Assembly (NCBI GenBank): GCA_018466975.1
Contig: CM031562.1
Coordinates: 2,604,001 to 2,668,000 of the forward strand
DNA: 64,000 nucleotides
Direction of reading: 5' to 3'
Source: Sparassis latifolia
Taxonomy: Eukaryota > Basidiomycota > Agaricomycetes > Polyporales > Sparassidaceae
Shown: positions 16,270 through 28,538 of the stretch, piece after piece
Numbering within the stretch: the first letter of the stretch is position 1
How the letters are laid out: every line of letters begins with the position of its first letter
Program-made: the position numbers and the translations under genes
Notes under the pieces: generated by a model
The model's input: the letters and a program-made list of their open reading frames with translations, nothing else
Database searches by the model: none
What the model was told of the DNA's origin: nothing

Positions 16270-18580
16270 ATAATACTTCCAGAAAATTTGTATAGTTTGT
16301 TTTACTTCGTCATTGAATCACATGTATGAAGTGAATGTATACCATTGTGCCGGCGAGCTTTCAGTATCCCATCCCTTCGTCTCCTCAGTGCGAGGTACGC
16401 ACCTTTGTTTCCTTTGTCAAGGTCACAGTCAGTACCTTCGAGGATGAGACTCATGGCCATCAGGATGTACAGCACAGCGTCTGCGATAGAAGTTCAAGAA
16501 AACGAGGTTGTGAATAAAAACACTGGGAGTTCTGTGCCTCGAGAGATAATTGATAGAGGACGGATAACAGACAACTCTAGGATGCTCACATAATGAAAAT
16601 ACCCGAAGCACTGTTAGAACAATATGGCGGAAGTCCCGCATAGGTGAGAGAGCGAAGCCGAAGTTCCGTTGAGACGAAGATAATGTATACTGTGATTACT
16701 CTTTTCTCAGACAACGAGAATGAAAAATGGGCAGTCAGTCGTGTGGCCTGGTGGACGTAGCTGGCTCGGAAGAAAACCGAAAGGTGGCATAACAGCTTCG
16801 CACAGAGATTCTGTGTGTACCCTGATATACATACACCTCAAGGCCTCACAGCCAGTAGTTACATGAGAAGTTGCTGGTGCGATTCAAGATGCTCGTATAC
16901 GACACCTATAACAGAGAATTGGCGATGGCTGTTTGGTCGTCGGCATATGACTGCGAGCGTATGCGCAAGTATATTTGCCTCCGGAACAATTGTGGTAAAA
17001 TTCCACTGTACACTACTTGCCGAGGAAAAAATAACTGCAAGGGCGAAGGAGGTAAACTGGCGGAAGCTGCATGGTCGGGACTTCAAGCTTCAAGGAAGGG
17101 TGGAATAGTGACACCTGGTGAAGAGACCTGTCAGCCTCTCTATGTGCTCGTGAATCAGCAGCCTACTGCATTCCAGTAGCACCGTCTACTGCTTCGGCAG
17201 AGATGACAGGAAGATGTCCGACTGCCATCGCCAGGAGAATCTACTGGCATTATTCGAAAGATGGGGTTTATTGTATTGGTTTGGACTGCGCAGTTTGACA
17301 GTCAGTACCAAGTGCGATCGCGCGATCATACCACGTACTTGCAATCACAGACTGACCATCAGCGATGCCGCATGCTTTGAGTGTCCGTGTATCCGGACTC
17401 AGCGGCTCGTTCGTGGTCATCTTACTGAAGTCCCCAGACTCTTTGCTGTGCACTCCTTCAGAGCAATACCGAGATAAAGCACTGAGCACTTACGTAGCGG
17501 TACTTTTATTATACGCATTGATACTTTGCCTTAGCACCTTAATGGTGATCTGCGGCGATGGAAGATCGTACTAGATCAAATAATCATATCAGTGGACAGA
17601 TCCTTGGAGACGTACTGTACTGTCAACATCCAGCGTAAAGTATGTACAGCTCGTGTGGGCATAGTTGATATAGAATACACCAATCTTGATATTCATGCTG
17701 GAGACGTTCATCAAGAGGGGGTACTGCAGCAAGAAGAATGGCTGAACTCTGATATGGTTGAAATAGAAGACATATGGTACCATGGGTATCGATGGACATC
17801 GCCGATTGAGCGCGATGAGAGGCATTTCATGCAATTATGAAATGCACTGTTGGTGTCTGTACAAGCTTTCAAGGGCACGTTATTGGCTGGATTCTGCTAA
17901 GGGGAAGGCAGGCAGTGAGTGTTCAATACTAAGATGTACTAGTGGCTCATAACGTCAAGGAAACCGATATATTTTCTACGCAAAAGAAGGAATGTGATAT
18001 CTCACAACCATCATGTCCAGGACTGGGAACAAAAGAGATAACACAAGATTTACCACCTGAGCAAGAGAAGTATTAATACTGCGGATGAGGCAGGCTGCTG
18101 ACGGAATGCATTGCATGCTTGAACATGATGGCTAGGTAAGAATCCACCTTCCAGGAGAGGTTCAGCAAGCTTAGAGCACATGTTCAGGTGGAGGAAATCA
18201 AGATAAATTTGTACGTAGAACAGCAGTAGTAGTCTCGCATGAATTCGCCTCCATCAGCAAACTCGCACGAGTCTGGTGAGTCTGGTGCCAGATGCACCAT
18301 ACGCACCACGCCGCCACAAATGCTCGTGGCACTACATTTGACCTACGTATTTCCACGATGCATTTTGTGGCACCATACACTTACCAGACAGAGAAGTCTG
18401 GTACCATACTTGAGCCATACTCAAGCTATACTCGGGCCATACTCGAGCCATACTAGATCCACAATGGTCCAATTTTTGATAATTGAATATATGAAATATA
18501 TTAGGACACTACTAGCTAATACTACAGGGACGGTATGGCAACTGAAGACACCGCAACCAAGCTCAATCACAGAGTGATGG
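16270..18580. other. Gene-poor stretch, no supported gene
   Basis: Both strands hold only short open frames. A minus-strand piece near 16430-16500 (DAVLYILMAMSLIL) is hydrophobic and could be a leftover of a membrane protein, but no neighbouring exons joined to it. The region around 18240-18460 is rich in short repeats of the type tctggtgagtctggtg and catactcgagccatact. Confidence 0.4.
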
Positions 18581-18589
18581 CACAACCGT

Positions 18590-18730
18590 GAGCATGCTCG
18601 AGTGTGGTGGTGGTGCTCCACGCATGCGGCATGCGGGCCCCCGCCGGCCGCAGTCGCATTGTGCTCACTCGCGTGCATCGCGGAGAGCACATCGGCATGC
18701 AGGGGCGGGCGTAGTGCCCAGGGCGTGTCT
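18590..18730. repeat. Dispersed short repeat, copy 1
   Basis: GC-rich block resembling 46540-46650. Read on the minus strand, both include gcgctctccgcgatgcacgcgagtgagca-like DNA, which translates as FSA(M/T)HASEHN in either copy. No gene context is shared between the two sites, so I call a dispersed repeat and not a gene. Confidence 0.4.
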
Positions 18731-19029
18731 GAGTTGGCCTTGTGTAAAAGGTTCTGTGAGAGGTGACTGAGGCGCCACCCAATAGTCTCCCCGGGCAGGG
18801 GCAGCCGTGGTGGGTGTCTGGGAGTTTGAATTGTTCCTGTGGTACAGATATCAATGAGACGTCGACCGTCATGTCAAATGATTGAAACAGTTACCTCCCA
18901 TACATGACAGGTGACATCAAACGACATAGCTAGATGGTTCTCTTCGACCTTATCATCACTGAGGGAAATTGCCGTCATGATGATCCTTACAAGAGCAGGT
19001 ACAGCATACGCACTGGTCAATGTAACATT

Positions 19030-19983
19030 TCACATACTGCGCACACTCGTTGGCATACTGACTGTCCATGAGCTGATGCGAGTGCCACGTGAGAGAGATG
19101 TGGGGCGCGATGGAGTTGGGGTGGCTTCCGGATCGTGGTTGGAATGTTTCGATCGCGTGGGGGACAAAGCAGCGGCAGCGGCACATTGCAGCTCCTCATT
19201 TGTAGCGGCAGTCCTGAGGGGAGGAACCTGACTCATATAGCTGCAAGGAGACATGAGTGCCTGCGATATTGGTCCTTGCGACATGGCTACCTGCGACATG
19301 GGTCCCTGTGACATCGGCACCTGCGAGCGTCCTGAGAGGTTTAAGTAAGAGCCCGCACGAATGGTTATTCGTTCCACTCACCATCACATTGTGACCTTGC
19401 TTCTGCATAGTACTCAGCCACAGCTCCTTGCTGCAGGATAGCATTGACCTCAGTAGTGCTTCTAACCGAACGTGCTTTCTGAGAGGGCTCCTTGGTGGTA
19501 GGTGCTCTGTACCTCGATTTTGTCATCTGAGAAGCTGATTCTGATGGCGCAATTGAGCGTTGAGGGGATGGCAGTCGTTGCGAAGCAGTCTCCTCCATCA
19601 TCGACTCAGGCAGAGGTGGGTAGATGGTGTGTTGCATCTTCTGAGTGTTGCGCAACTTCAGTGACTGACCATGAGATGCAACAGAGCATGGCGACCAAGG
19701 TCTTTCGCCCCCCATCCGAGCTGGAGAAAGAACGCATGATTGTGCTTTAGGAGACCTGATCTGAAGAAAATGTTAGCTCCCCGCTCGTTGTAATTCATCA
19801 TGTACCCCATTTGCCCCATTTGCACCAGCATCGGCAACAAAGGTCCGAAGTTGCTGAACGACGATCCATAGGATTTGAAGTGGGGACCAGTGAGATTAGG
19901 TTAGAATAAAGACGGACAAGTTGACGCTCTAGGAAAAGGCGAGGTACGAGCCTAACCCAAGAGTTAGGTCTATGTACTAGCAC
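19030..19983 (-). CDS. Possible small gene with a five-residue repeat, uncertain
   Basis: Three neighbouring minus-strand open segments (about 19983-19760, 19715-19365 and 19377-19030) could be exons of one gene. The middle one reads HGQSLKLRNTQKMQHTIYPP and is Ser/Thr/Gln-rich. The last carries a pentapeptide repeat of the type (V/G)(P/A)MSQ, coded by the 15-bp minisatellite at 19225-19335. Splice joins were not proven, and no family is recognised. It lies immediately upstream of, and divergent from, the DIRS-like element. Confidence 0.3.
19225..19335. repeat. 15-bp minisatellite
   Basis: Imperfect tandem copies of a unit like CTGCGACATGGGTCC (variants gacatggctac, gatattggtcc, gacatcggcac). 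The unit length is a multiple of three, so it reads as a five-residue repeat in any frame. Confidence 0.7.
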
Positions 19984-20108
19984 CAGTGGGCGCCTAACCT
20001 CGTGTCCTCTGCCACGTTCGCTAGTGCTCAGTCGTTCGCAGCGCTCCTGATTCGCTGCTCTCTGTCTTTTCTCTCACCGAATCCACTGTTTTACTCGATT
20101 CCTTGATC

Positions 20109-21056
20109 ATGGATCCTCCAGGCAACAATCCTCCTGCCCCTTCGGCCCCACCGGCACTAGCACAAGCACCCGGAGTACCCCCGCCTAGACTCCAATCTGA
20201 CCCGAGTCTAGAAGTCTGCCCGAATTTCTCCTCACCGCTATACAATGCCATTGTCCAAGCCTTCACGCTAAGCCAGGGAGTCGCGCCCGACATCGCAACC
20301 CAGCAGCTCACTGACATGTGGACTGTCAAAAATGACTTGCGCAAACAGACTTGGGCCGCACAATGTCAGGCAGATCAGGATGCTGAAGACACCATCGAAG
20401 CTCAGCGTCTCGCCGCCGAAAACGCAGCAAAATGAGCAGATGAAGAGTTAGCAGAGGCAGAACGCCATGAAGCAGAGAAGAAAAAACCGAAAATTGGCAA
20501 TTTTGATGAGGACACCGCCCCCCCGGACATCCTACTCGCCAGACTGTCCGTTTACGCCTTGGAAAAACTCCGAAAACGTGAGTACATTGGCCTGTGGTAC
20601 TTCACTGAAGAGGGCTGCCAGGACGCACACGACAGTCAATCCTCCACCGTCGACGAGGCCTTCGGTATCGCCCGCCTGGACAACATGATGGCCCTCAAAC
20701 CGATGGCATCCTGTCGCACATCGCGCAATGCCCTCCAAGATCACGATCTCTCATGGCGTCAAATGACAATGGGTAAGGCAGTTTTCCTCATCGAGATCCA
20801 GAAAGCCGGTTGGCCGCAGAAGCATCGAGACTCCCTCCTCGCTTTCTTCTACGCCATCACCAACCATGAATTTCAAAGGAGGGAGCACGGCGAAGCCGCT
20901 CTCCTAATTTATCAAGTGCACATCCGGAGAGAATGGCATGACTCCCTCATACGCAGAGACGAGCGTACCTTCAACATCGCCAAAATCAATTCAGCTCTCC
21001 TTACCAGCTACCTGAACGAACGAGGGGAAAACGCCCATTCCGAAGCTGTGAGACAG
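20109..21056 (+). pseudogene. Gag-like protein of the DIRS-like element, N-terminal exon
   Basis: Begins MDPPGNNPP, a Pro-rich leader, then a helical charged linker and the conserved core PKIGNFDEDTAPPDILLARL, EKLRKREYIGLWYFTEEGC, DEAFGIARLDNMMALKPMAS, and HRDSLLAFFYAITNHEF. It ends at QLR-like VRQ followed by a GTCCGT donor. One in-frame TGA (20433-20435) interrupts the linker between AENAAK and ADEELAEAE; a CGA Arg codon is the simplest ancestor. The family is widespread in agaricomycetes next to tyrosine-recombinase elements; I treat it as the structural (gag-like) protein. Its C-terminal exon is 7.5 kb downstream because another transposon has landed in between. Confidence 0.7.
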
Positions 21057-21279
21057 GTCCGTCATCCTCCTTTCCTTTCTGACAACTCTAAGCTCACCTA
21101 TCCCCACCTCTCCGCGTCCTCTTTGTTCTGTCACGCATCCACTCACTCACTTATCCTTCACCGTCGGGCTCCGTGCCTCCTGCATCAATGCATTCCTCAC
21201 CTATGCACCAACCTTTCCCGCGTCCTCGTGCCTCGCGCTCCCGCACCCCGTTCACCGCTCGCTCCAACATCACATCCTT

Positions 21280-21538
21280 GTGTCTTCCGCCCCGTGTCCT
21301 GCATCCTGCATCGTGCGCCCTGCGTCTTGTGTCCTGCGTCATTGCGTCCTGCGCCCCGCATTCTGCGTCATGCATTTTTTGCGTTATTGCATCCTGCATT
21401 TCGCGCCCTGCGTCCTGCATTTCGCGCCCTGCATCCTGCGTCTTGCGTCTTGCATCCCGCGCCTTGCATCATGCGTCTCGCGTCCTGCACTTCGCGTCAC
21501 GCACCTTTGCATTCTGCATTCCACGTCCTGCACCCGGT
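21280..21538. repeat. Degenerate 7-bp tandem repeat, left block
   Basis: Long run of heptamers of the form YYTGCRY (cctgcgt, cctgcat, ttcgcgc, cttgcgt, catgcgt and so on). It lies in the presumed intron of the gag-like gene and ends exactly at the left end of the Plavaka element. The same repeat resumes at 28408. Confidence 0.8.
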
Positions 21539-21981
21539 CATCAGCAAAAGTGGAAGAAGTTTGTAACGGTATATACTCCCTTATATAGTACAGAACAACC
21601 GTATCCTTCCGAATTTCTCGCCGGGTCTTATAAGATGACCATGGGAGTTCGCAAGGGCTGTAAGTGGGCATAAGTCTCCGACCTCCTGATGAGTGTTCGC
21701 AAGTCTCATCAACCTCATGTACAGTCGGAAATGATTGTAAGGGTGCATCAGGTCTTATAACATGACCATGAAGGTTCGGAAGAGCCATCAACATTACTAT
21801 GCACAGAAGCCTTTATCATGTTCAGTAATCATGGTCGGCATGCCGCAGCAGGCTCCGGAATTTGATGCTTCTTCACTCTGGGGACATCGCGAGCAACCAC
21901 GACAGTTTAGGAACAAAATAAAAGGAAATAATATATTGTGACAAAGTCCGCGACACCGCTATTTAAGAACCGAATGCCAAT

Positions 21982-23674
21982 CTACTGTGTGGTGGCCGTT
22001 TGTTCAAGTGCGGCCTCAGCCGCTCGGGCTCGCTTGGCGGCACGCTGATTCTTGAGACGATCAGTAGCAGATGGGGCTCTCCGCAGGTTCTCCGGAAGAG
22101 GTTGAGCAGCCTGAGTTCCAAAGAGTTGCCTGTACACAGATGTGAATTAGTATGATGCCAACAAATGCGGTGAGACGTCAAGACACACTCATCAAAGAAT
22201 GCTAGAATCTCAGCACCCTCCCCGTCCTTGAAGATCTCGACAATATTCCAGAAGAATTTCTTGTAATCAAAATCGCGGTCGGTATCCGTCCAATCTTGAA
22301 CGTCAGATATTGCAAAACGGACCTAGATGATGAGCCTCAGAACATTGGAAGACCATCTTAGTAGCACAGACGTACCTGAACAGCGACATATGCGACGGCA
22401 CGTGGTGTGATCTTCTTCATGCCAATAATCTTCGCATTGCTTGACCTACCCTTAGTCCAGCCAGGTCCTTGCAGTGCGGATGATGGGCCAGTGAAAAGGT
22501 GCTTGGCAGACTAATAATTCATGACGGCTTCAGTGTACGCTCTGGATGAAGGTGTGAAACACTCACTCTGACCATGAGATGTCCTCGTAACAGACCAGCC
22601 TCTTCATCCTCTGGGTTGTACACATGGCCGTCTGGATACACGAAACGTGGCCACTGGTCTGCGGTGACTCGAATGCGTCCAGCCTTAATGTCCGCATAGG
22701 TCCTGGGAGTGAGATAGACTACCAGCAGGAATGTTGCAGTCGGGAGGGGGCACGTACGTATCATTCTCAGAGAGTTCTATGGGCGTAAGGAGCGCCGCAG
22801 TGACAGAGTGGTTCCATCCTCGCAGGACCTTGAGAGGGTACTTGGGAGGGATCGGAGGTACCAGAGAAAGAGTGACATCGAGCAGCAAAAAGCCAGGTAC
22901 TGCCTCTTTATAGCCACTAGTATCGTCAGAGCGGACATCGTCAACCCCTCGCATTATCTGTTGGAGAACATTGTGATATTAGCAGCGATGTCCGAGTGTG
23001 CATGATACGTAGCCGTGCCAAGAGGCTCCAGCGCTCGCTTGAGCGTCAGCCCTCTGGCGCCTATTTGACGATGAACTTCAACAACATACCTGTGCGCAGA
23101 TCCCGCGACGCAAGGACCGTTCTTTGGCAGCTGAAACCATCTCTGATTTAAAGTTCGGAATCATATTGCAGAGTATGTTCCAGCTCTCAGTCATTCGTTG
23201 TGACCTGTGATGGCATGAACCAAATGACTCAGTGGAGGCAGGTAACGCCAGCGGCCAGTACTTACTCTGTTGTTTCCTCACGCTCATCACCTGAATCAGC
23301 CGCCTCTACCAGTAACCCATGCTCGACGATATGGAAGATCTTGGTGAAAGGCTCGACAAGTCGTGCAGCGGCGCGCCCGTAATCACTGTAATCCTTAGTC
23401 TTAGTCGTGCCATTTTCATCCTCGTCATCGTCTTTGTTTCCGCGCCTAAAGGGGTTATTCAAGTGAGTTAAACTGCCACAGGATCACAAGTATGTATTCC
23501 ATTTTGTGGTCACCTTTTGCGCTTTTTAGTTCGGCCATTGACTGTCTGCGCCACGTACACTTCTAGGAGTTTTTGAATGGTTGGGTCTAGATTTGCTAAG
23601 ACCAAACCCGGATTGTCTTCGCTGGCTTGATTGGCAGCAGAACTAGAGCTTCCCAGTGGATTTATGTCTGTCAT
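21982..23674 (-). CDS. DUF6698-family protein inside the Plavaka element
   Basis: Eight exons: 23674-23514, 23445-23266, 23204-23090, 22957-22758, 22702-22567, 22510-22376, 22322-22189 and 22129-21982, all GT-AG and phase-consistent, giving 402 aa. Diagnostic stretches: DYGRAAARLVEPFTKIFHIV, MIPNFKSEM, the strongly conserved MRGVDDVRSDDTSGYKEAVP, EEAGLLRGHLMVRSAKHLFTGPSSAL and FDYKKFFWNIVEIFKD. The C-terminus is Arg/Ala-rich and basic. DUF6698 is known only as an agaricomycete family of unknown function. Here it sits between the transposon ends, back to back with the transposase, so it may be an accessory protein of the transposon. An in-frame ATG also occurs upstream at 23719; I chose MTDINP by its position after the longer leader. 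Nothing is broken. Confidence 0.8.
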
Positions 23675-24073
23675 GTGTACGCGCAAGGATGACGGTCGCC
23701 AATGCCCCCCAGTATTCAATAATGCCCTCCTTTTATCCTGTGAGTTTATTTCAGCTTGATCCTACTTGTCGAGCCTAGGCAAGTCACTGCGGGTCTTCGT
23801 ATCATAGTTACTAATTCTGCGCTGATGCGCCCAGGTTCAATGGTTCCGGCGCACTATCTTCCACGGCATCAATTGCAAGCCTGATGCGGCACCATACCGA
23901 TACTCGCCGAGGCGGTGCTGGTTTAGATTCTGTCTTGGAGAGAGACAACAATCTTCTAGGGAGACTCTTCTCCGTGCCGCCGTACACTTGGTGGATGAAC
24001 TATGCTTTGTTTGCCTCACTGGTGACACAGTGTACTCTGGGCAGCAATTATATTATCGCTTATCTTTGCTACA

Positions 24074-27000
24074 ATGCATTTTCAATGTCTGCCCACATGC
24101 GGGCGTTCGTTCGACTCCCAACACGGCCTCTCCATTCATCAAGCATCCTGCAAAGAGCTCAATGAGCGGGATTCTACTCTGAATAACCTTGCAGAGAAGT
24201 TAGCAGCTAAGGCAGCGCGCAAGCGTCGTCGTATAGACGACAACGCAGCGATGGCTACTGCCCCTCCTGATGCTGCGGGCCCTGGGTTCATGGTGAGGTG
24301 TCGATCTTCATTGCGACAGCAGTGTACTTATTCCATTCTATATGCTAGCCTGACGGTCATGAACCTCTTGATGTTGAGATGGCCGATGTGGGAGGAGTAG
24401 GACCATCGCCGGCCGCAGAGGTGTCTATACCTATGCCGGATCAATACCAAGGACCTGAAGTTGGCCTTGACGTACCTACAGGGCGAGGCTTGCGCAAGAA
24501 ACGGCCAACATGGAAGGTCTTGGAGCACCTGCCAGAACCGTCCGCACCATTTCCAGATCCTGTTGAGGTGCCTGAGCCTGGAGATGAGTATGTGCGCTCT
24601 CCGGAGGCAAATGACAGTGCCGAGACATCGATTATTCTTCGTGTCGTGAGGACCGCGAAAAATATCTTTGGATTGTTTCGCGAATACCAGAAACTACCAA
24701 GTCATAACCCTGATGACACGACATCACTGAGCGATATGGCCTACGTTCAGCCATCCAATTCTGACACTGCTCATTCTCGCCATGCCCTCGCGGTTCCCTC
24801 CAATCCCATCGCTGCTATGGCATCATCTTCCTTTGCACCATTTGCCAACATGTCTATCTTCAGACTCATGAATTGGATGTGGAGTGGCTCGCACATCAAG
24901 TCAATTGATGAGCTTGATAAGCTCGTCAACGGAGTGATTCTGGCACCGGACTTTCACAAGGAGGATCTACAAGGTTTTGATGCGAAGCGAGAGACTGCAA
25001 AGCTGGACAAGGCTGCACAGAGCACGGAGACTGTGGCACAGGATGGTTGGAATGAAGCGGAGGTAGAGATTGAGGTGCCCGATGGCAAGAAGCACCAGTC
25101 TAAATCTGACGGCCCCATACCACGTTTCAAGGTGCCCGGTCTACACCATCGTTCACTCATCGAAGTCATCAAAGCCACTTGGACTGATCCGGCTGCCGTG
25201 GACTTTCACACTACTCCATTCAAGCAGTTTTGGCAGCAGGCATCTGGGTCAACTGAGAGGGTGTACGATGAGCTATACTCCACTGATGCCTTCATCGACG
25301 CTCATGAGGATCTACTGCAAAAGCCTCAGGAGCCGGGGTGCACTCTCGAGCGATCGATAAGTGCCTTGATGTTTTGGTCAGACTCCACACACCTGGCCAG
25401 CTTTGGAAATGCATCCTTGTGGCCGCTCTATCTATTTTTCGGGAATCAGTCAAAGTACATTCGCTGCAAACCCCGTGCTGCTGCTTGTCACCATATTGCC
25501 TACATACCGAAACTGCCTGACACATTCTACGACTTCTACTACTCGTTGACAGGCAATGGTCCTTCCGCAGACATCCTTACTCACTGTCGACGGGAACTCA
25601 TGCATGCTGTATGGCGTCTTCTTCTCGATGAAGACTTCATGCATGCGTACGAACATGGCATCGTTATTCAATGTGCAGATGGTGTGACACGACGTATATA
25701 TCCCCGGATATTTACATACTCAGCCGATTACCCAGAGAAGTAGGTGGTACTTACTCAGTCAGTCAAGCTTGAAACTCACTCTCATTGGCAGGGTCCTCCT
25801 TGCGACTGTTAGGAACCTGGGGAAATGTCCGTGTCCCCGCTGCAAGGTCCCTAAGGATCGAATCCCAGAACTAGGCATGAAACGTGATGACGCACGACGG
25901 GTAAAGGAGGAACGCATCGATGATTCCTCCTTCCGAAACAAGATCAGTATTGCACGCAAAGCAGTCTATGAGCTTGGGAAAACCATCAAAAGCACTGTTG
26001 TTGAAGCACTACTCGCTGCGTATTCTTTTGTCCCTACATCCAATGCATTCTCGGAGAAGCTGTCACCACTTGGATTCAATCTTTTTGGCATGCTCGTTGT
26101 TGATCTCATGCACGAGTTTGAATTGGGCGTGTGGAAGGCCGTTTTCACACACCTTATACGCATCTTGGTTGCTGTGGGTGGTGATGCTGTGGCAAAGTTC
26201 AATTACCGTTATCGTGAAGTGCCGACCTTTGGGCGCTCAACGATACGTCGGTTTTCGCAAAATGTGTCAGCACTGAAAAAATTGGCTGCTCGAGACTATG
26301 AGGACTTCCTACAGTGTGCTCTACCGGTTTTCGAAGGGCTTCTTCCGGAGCCATATAACAAGGAGATTCTCGACCTCCTCTTCACCCTTGCAGAATGGCA
26401 CGCAGGTGCCAAATTACGCTTGCATACGGAAACCACCCTCAAGATCCTCAGGGAGGTTACCACAGAGCTTGGTGCTCGACTGCGAAAGTTTGTCAAGAAT
26501 ACCTGTCCACAGTTCGACACCAAAGAGCTACCTCGCGAAGAGGCTGCTCGTGGACGGCGGCGCCAGACCAAGAAGACCACGGCAAGCATGGCGGGAACAG
26601 GAGGTGCTAAGCGAAAGATGCTCAATCTAGGCACTTACAAGTGCCATGCTCTTGGTGACTATCCTCGGCAAATTGAGATCTATGGCACTACAGACTCATA
26701 TTCCACTCAACCGGTGCGTAGCTTCGATGTAATTTATATCTTGGCGCTCACCATGCATTTTTGCCAGGGTGAACTCGAACATCGCCGAGTAAAATGGTAT
26801 TATGCTCGTACTAACAAGAACAATGCAACCCGACAGATCACCCTGTTGCAGCGGCGCGAACAAATTATGCAAACGAGGACCTTGAATTTCACTGTTCAGA
26901 AGCCTCTAGGAAGACGCCTACGTCGCTCCGCTGTTAGTTCAGGTCAACCCGAAGTACTCCCATATACTCCTCCAGAAGCTCACCATCACATATCTCATTC

Positions 27001-28065
27001 ACGCAACTTTCCTGTAAAGCTATCTGTCTGGCTTGGCGACAATCTGGATGATCCGCTCATGAAAGATTTTCTCCCAAAGTTGCAGGATCACCTTCTCAGA
27101 CGGCTTTTCAGTCCTGGCCTCGCTGCGGATGGCCATCAATTTGCTCAAGAGGACCGCAATCGCCTTCTCATCCAGAACCACCGCATTTTTGCTCACCGAG
27201 TGCTTCGCATCAACTACACTTCGTATGATGTTCGGCGCTGTCAAGACTCAATCAATCCACGCAACCATGCCGATATTATGACACTTGCTCCCGAACATGG
27301 ACACTCAGACGACACCCATCCATTTGCCTATGGACGAGTGTTAGGCATTTTTCATGCGGATATTGTCCACAACATTCCAGGCTCTGGACCTGTCTTACAA
27401 TGCCTAGAGTTTCTTTGGGTTCGCTGGTTTCGTAGGGACCGGCATTGGAAAGCGGGGTTTGGACGCAAACGTCTGCATCGTGTAGAGTTTGTGCCGACTG
27501 CTGAACCAAACGCTTCCGGCTTTTTGGATCCGGATGAGGTGATACGTGGGGTGCACCTTATTCCTGCTTTCGCACATGGGTATGCTGCGACTCAACTCGA
27601 CGATTCAACGGAATCTTCGGACTGGAAGTACTACTATGTTAACTGGTGTGTTGACAATCTCTCCTTCTGTTCAACTGTGGGACTCGACTGACAAAGAAAT
27701 GCAGTTTTGTTGACCGTGATATGTACATACGCCATCTGGGCGGCGGCGTGGGACATTATATCGTGAACGTGACAGAGGCCCGCGAAGATGGAACAGAAGA
27801 GCGACAGGCTACCGAGGATGACGGCGAACATGAAGAGGCTCGTGAGGATGGAGAGGAAGAGAAGGAAGACAGTGAAGGGGAGGATGAGGATGAGAACGCG
27901 AACAAGGACAGTGAGGACGAGGATGGCGAGGATGGCGAGGACGGTGAGGATGACGATGGCGAGGACGGTGAGGATGACGATGGCGAGGACGGTAAGGATC
28001 TTGACGAGGAGGATGATGGCGAGGGTCTTCCTGATGAGGCCGAAGAAGGCTATGGTGAATTGTAG
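24074..28065 (+). CDS. Plavaka transposase
   Basis: Four exons, 24074-24292, 24349-25739, 25792-27645 and 27705-28065, GT-AG and in phase, give 1274 aa. The N-terminus has a C2H2-like finger (FQCLPTCGRSF...HGLSIHQASC). The family signature follows: GRGLRKKRPTWKVLEHLP, FWSDSTHLASFGNASLWPLYLFFGNQSKYIR, RIFTYSADYPEKVLLATVRN and the zinc-binding CPCPRCKVPKDRIPELG. Candidate acidic catalytic residues include the Asp in SDSTHL and in VVDLMHEFELGVWK. The C-terminal part holds NCFVDRDMYIRHLGGGVGH and ends in a highly acidic Glu/Asp/Gly repeat tail (27800-28060). No stop or frameshift is seen, so this may be an active or very young copy. Confidence 0.88.
27890..28000. repeat. Tandem repeat coding the acidic transposase tail
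   Basis: Short units such as gatggcgaggacggtgaggatgac are repeated and keep the frame, coding Asp-Gly-Glu-Asp runs at the end of the Plavaka transposase. Confidence 0.8.
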
Positions 28066-28407
28066 AATTAGTATATGAAAATTCGTGAATGTAGTTTTGA
28101 CAACAAGAAACTACCACTGCATCCAGGCTGGCGAAGGTGCACGCGCGCGCCAGTGCCTGTGTTGGTCGAGCACGCATTCCAATCTGCCCGCTGCTACATT
28201 ACATTGGCTTATAGATGCCTTTCCAGGGTGCTGTTACATTACAAGGCTGCTTGTATTTTGCAAGGCTGGGTATGCCTTACGAAAGTACGAGCATGCTTGG
28301 GTACAGACTTATACGGGCTTCCAAGCCCTTGCCATACTCACATCGGAGTTGCCACGAGTTCTATACCATATCAGGGAATACCAGATTCTTACGGTTTTGC
28401 TGATGGT

Positions 28408-28480
28408 GCCCCACGTTCTGCGTCCCACGTATCGCGTCACATCCCGCATCTCGTATCTTGCGCATCACGTCCCGTGACTC
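28408..28480. repeat. Degenerate 7-bp tandem repeat, right block
   Basis: Continuation of the heptamer array (gttctgcgtcccacgtatcgcgtcac and following) directly after the right end of the Plavaka element. Together with 21280-21538 it forms one array split by the insertion. Confidence 0.75.
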
Positions 28481-28538
28481 CATTCTCACTCCTTTCGCTC
28501 TTTATCCACATTCCCCCTTCCTAACTGTGTCCAACTAG

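Larger units (their letters stand above)
21539..28405. mobile_element. Plavaka-type DNA transposon, 6867 bp, carrying transposase and a DUF6698 gene
   Basis: The ends are inverted: CATCAGCAAAA at 21539-21549 and TTTTGCTGATG at 28395-28405, with weaker similarity continuing inward (subterminal pair gcaagggct near 21646 and agcccttgc near 28325). A GT dinucleotide flanks both ends, giving a candidate 2-bp target duplication; a 3-bp GGT reading is also possible. Both flanks are the same heptamer repeat, which marks the insertion point cleanly. Two genes lie inside, divergently oriented, and both look intact. Confidence 0.75.

Noticed and set aside
16429..17110. Possible RTA1-like membrane protein fragments on the minus strand
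   Set aside because: One hydrophobic piece (DAVLYILMAMSLIL) recalls the family, but no neighbouring exon or diagnostic motif supports it.
21060..21540. CRISPR-like array
   Set aside because: The repeats are directly adjacent degenerate heptamers without spacers, in a eukaryotic genome.
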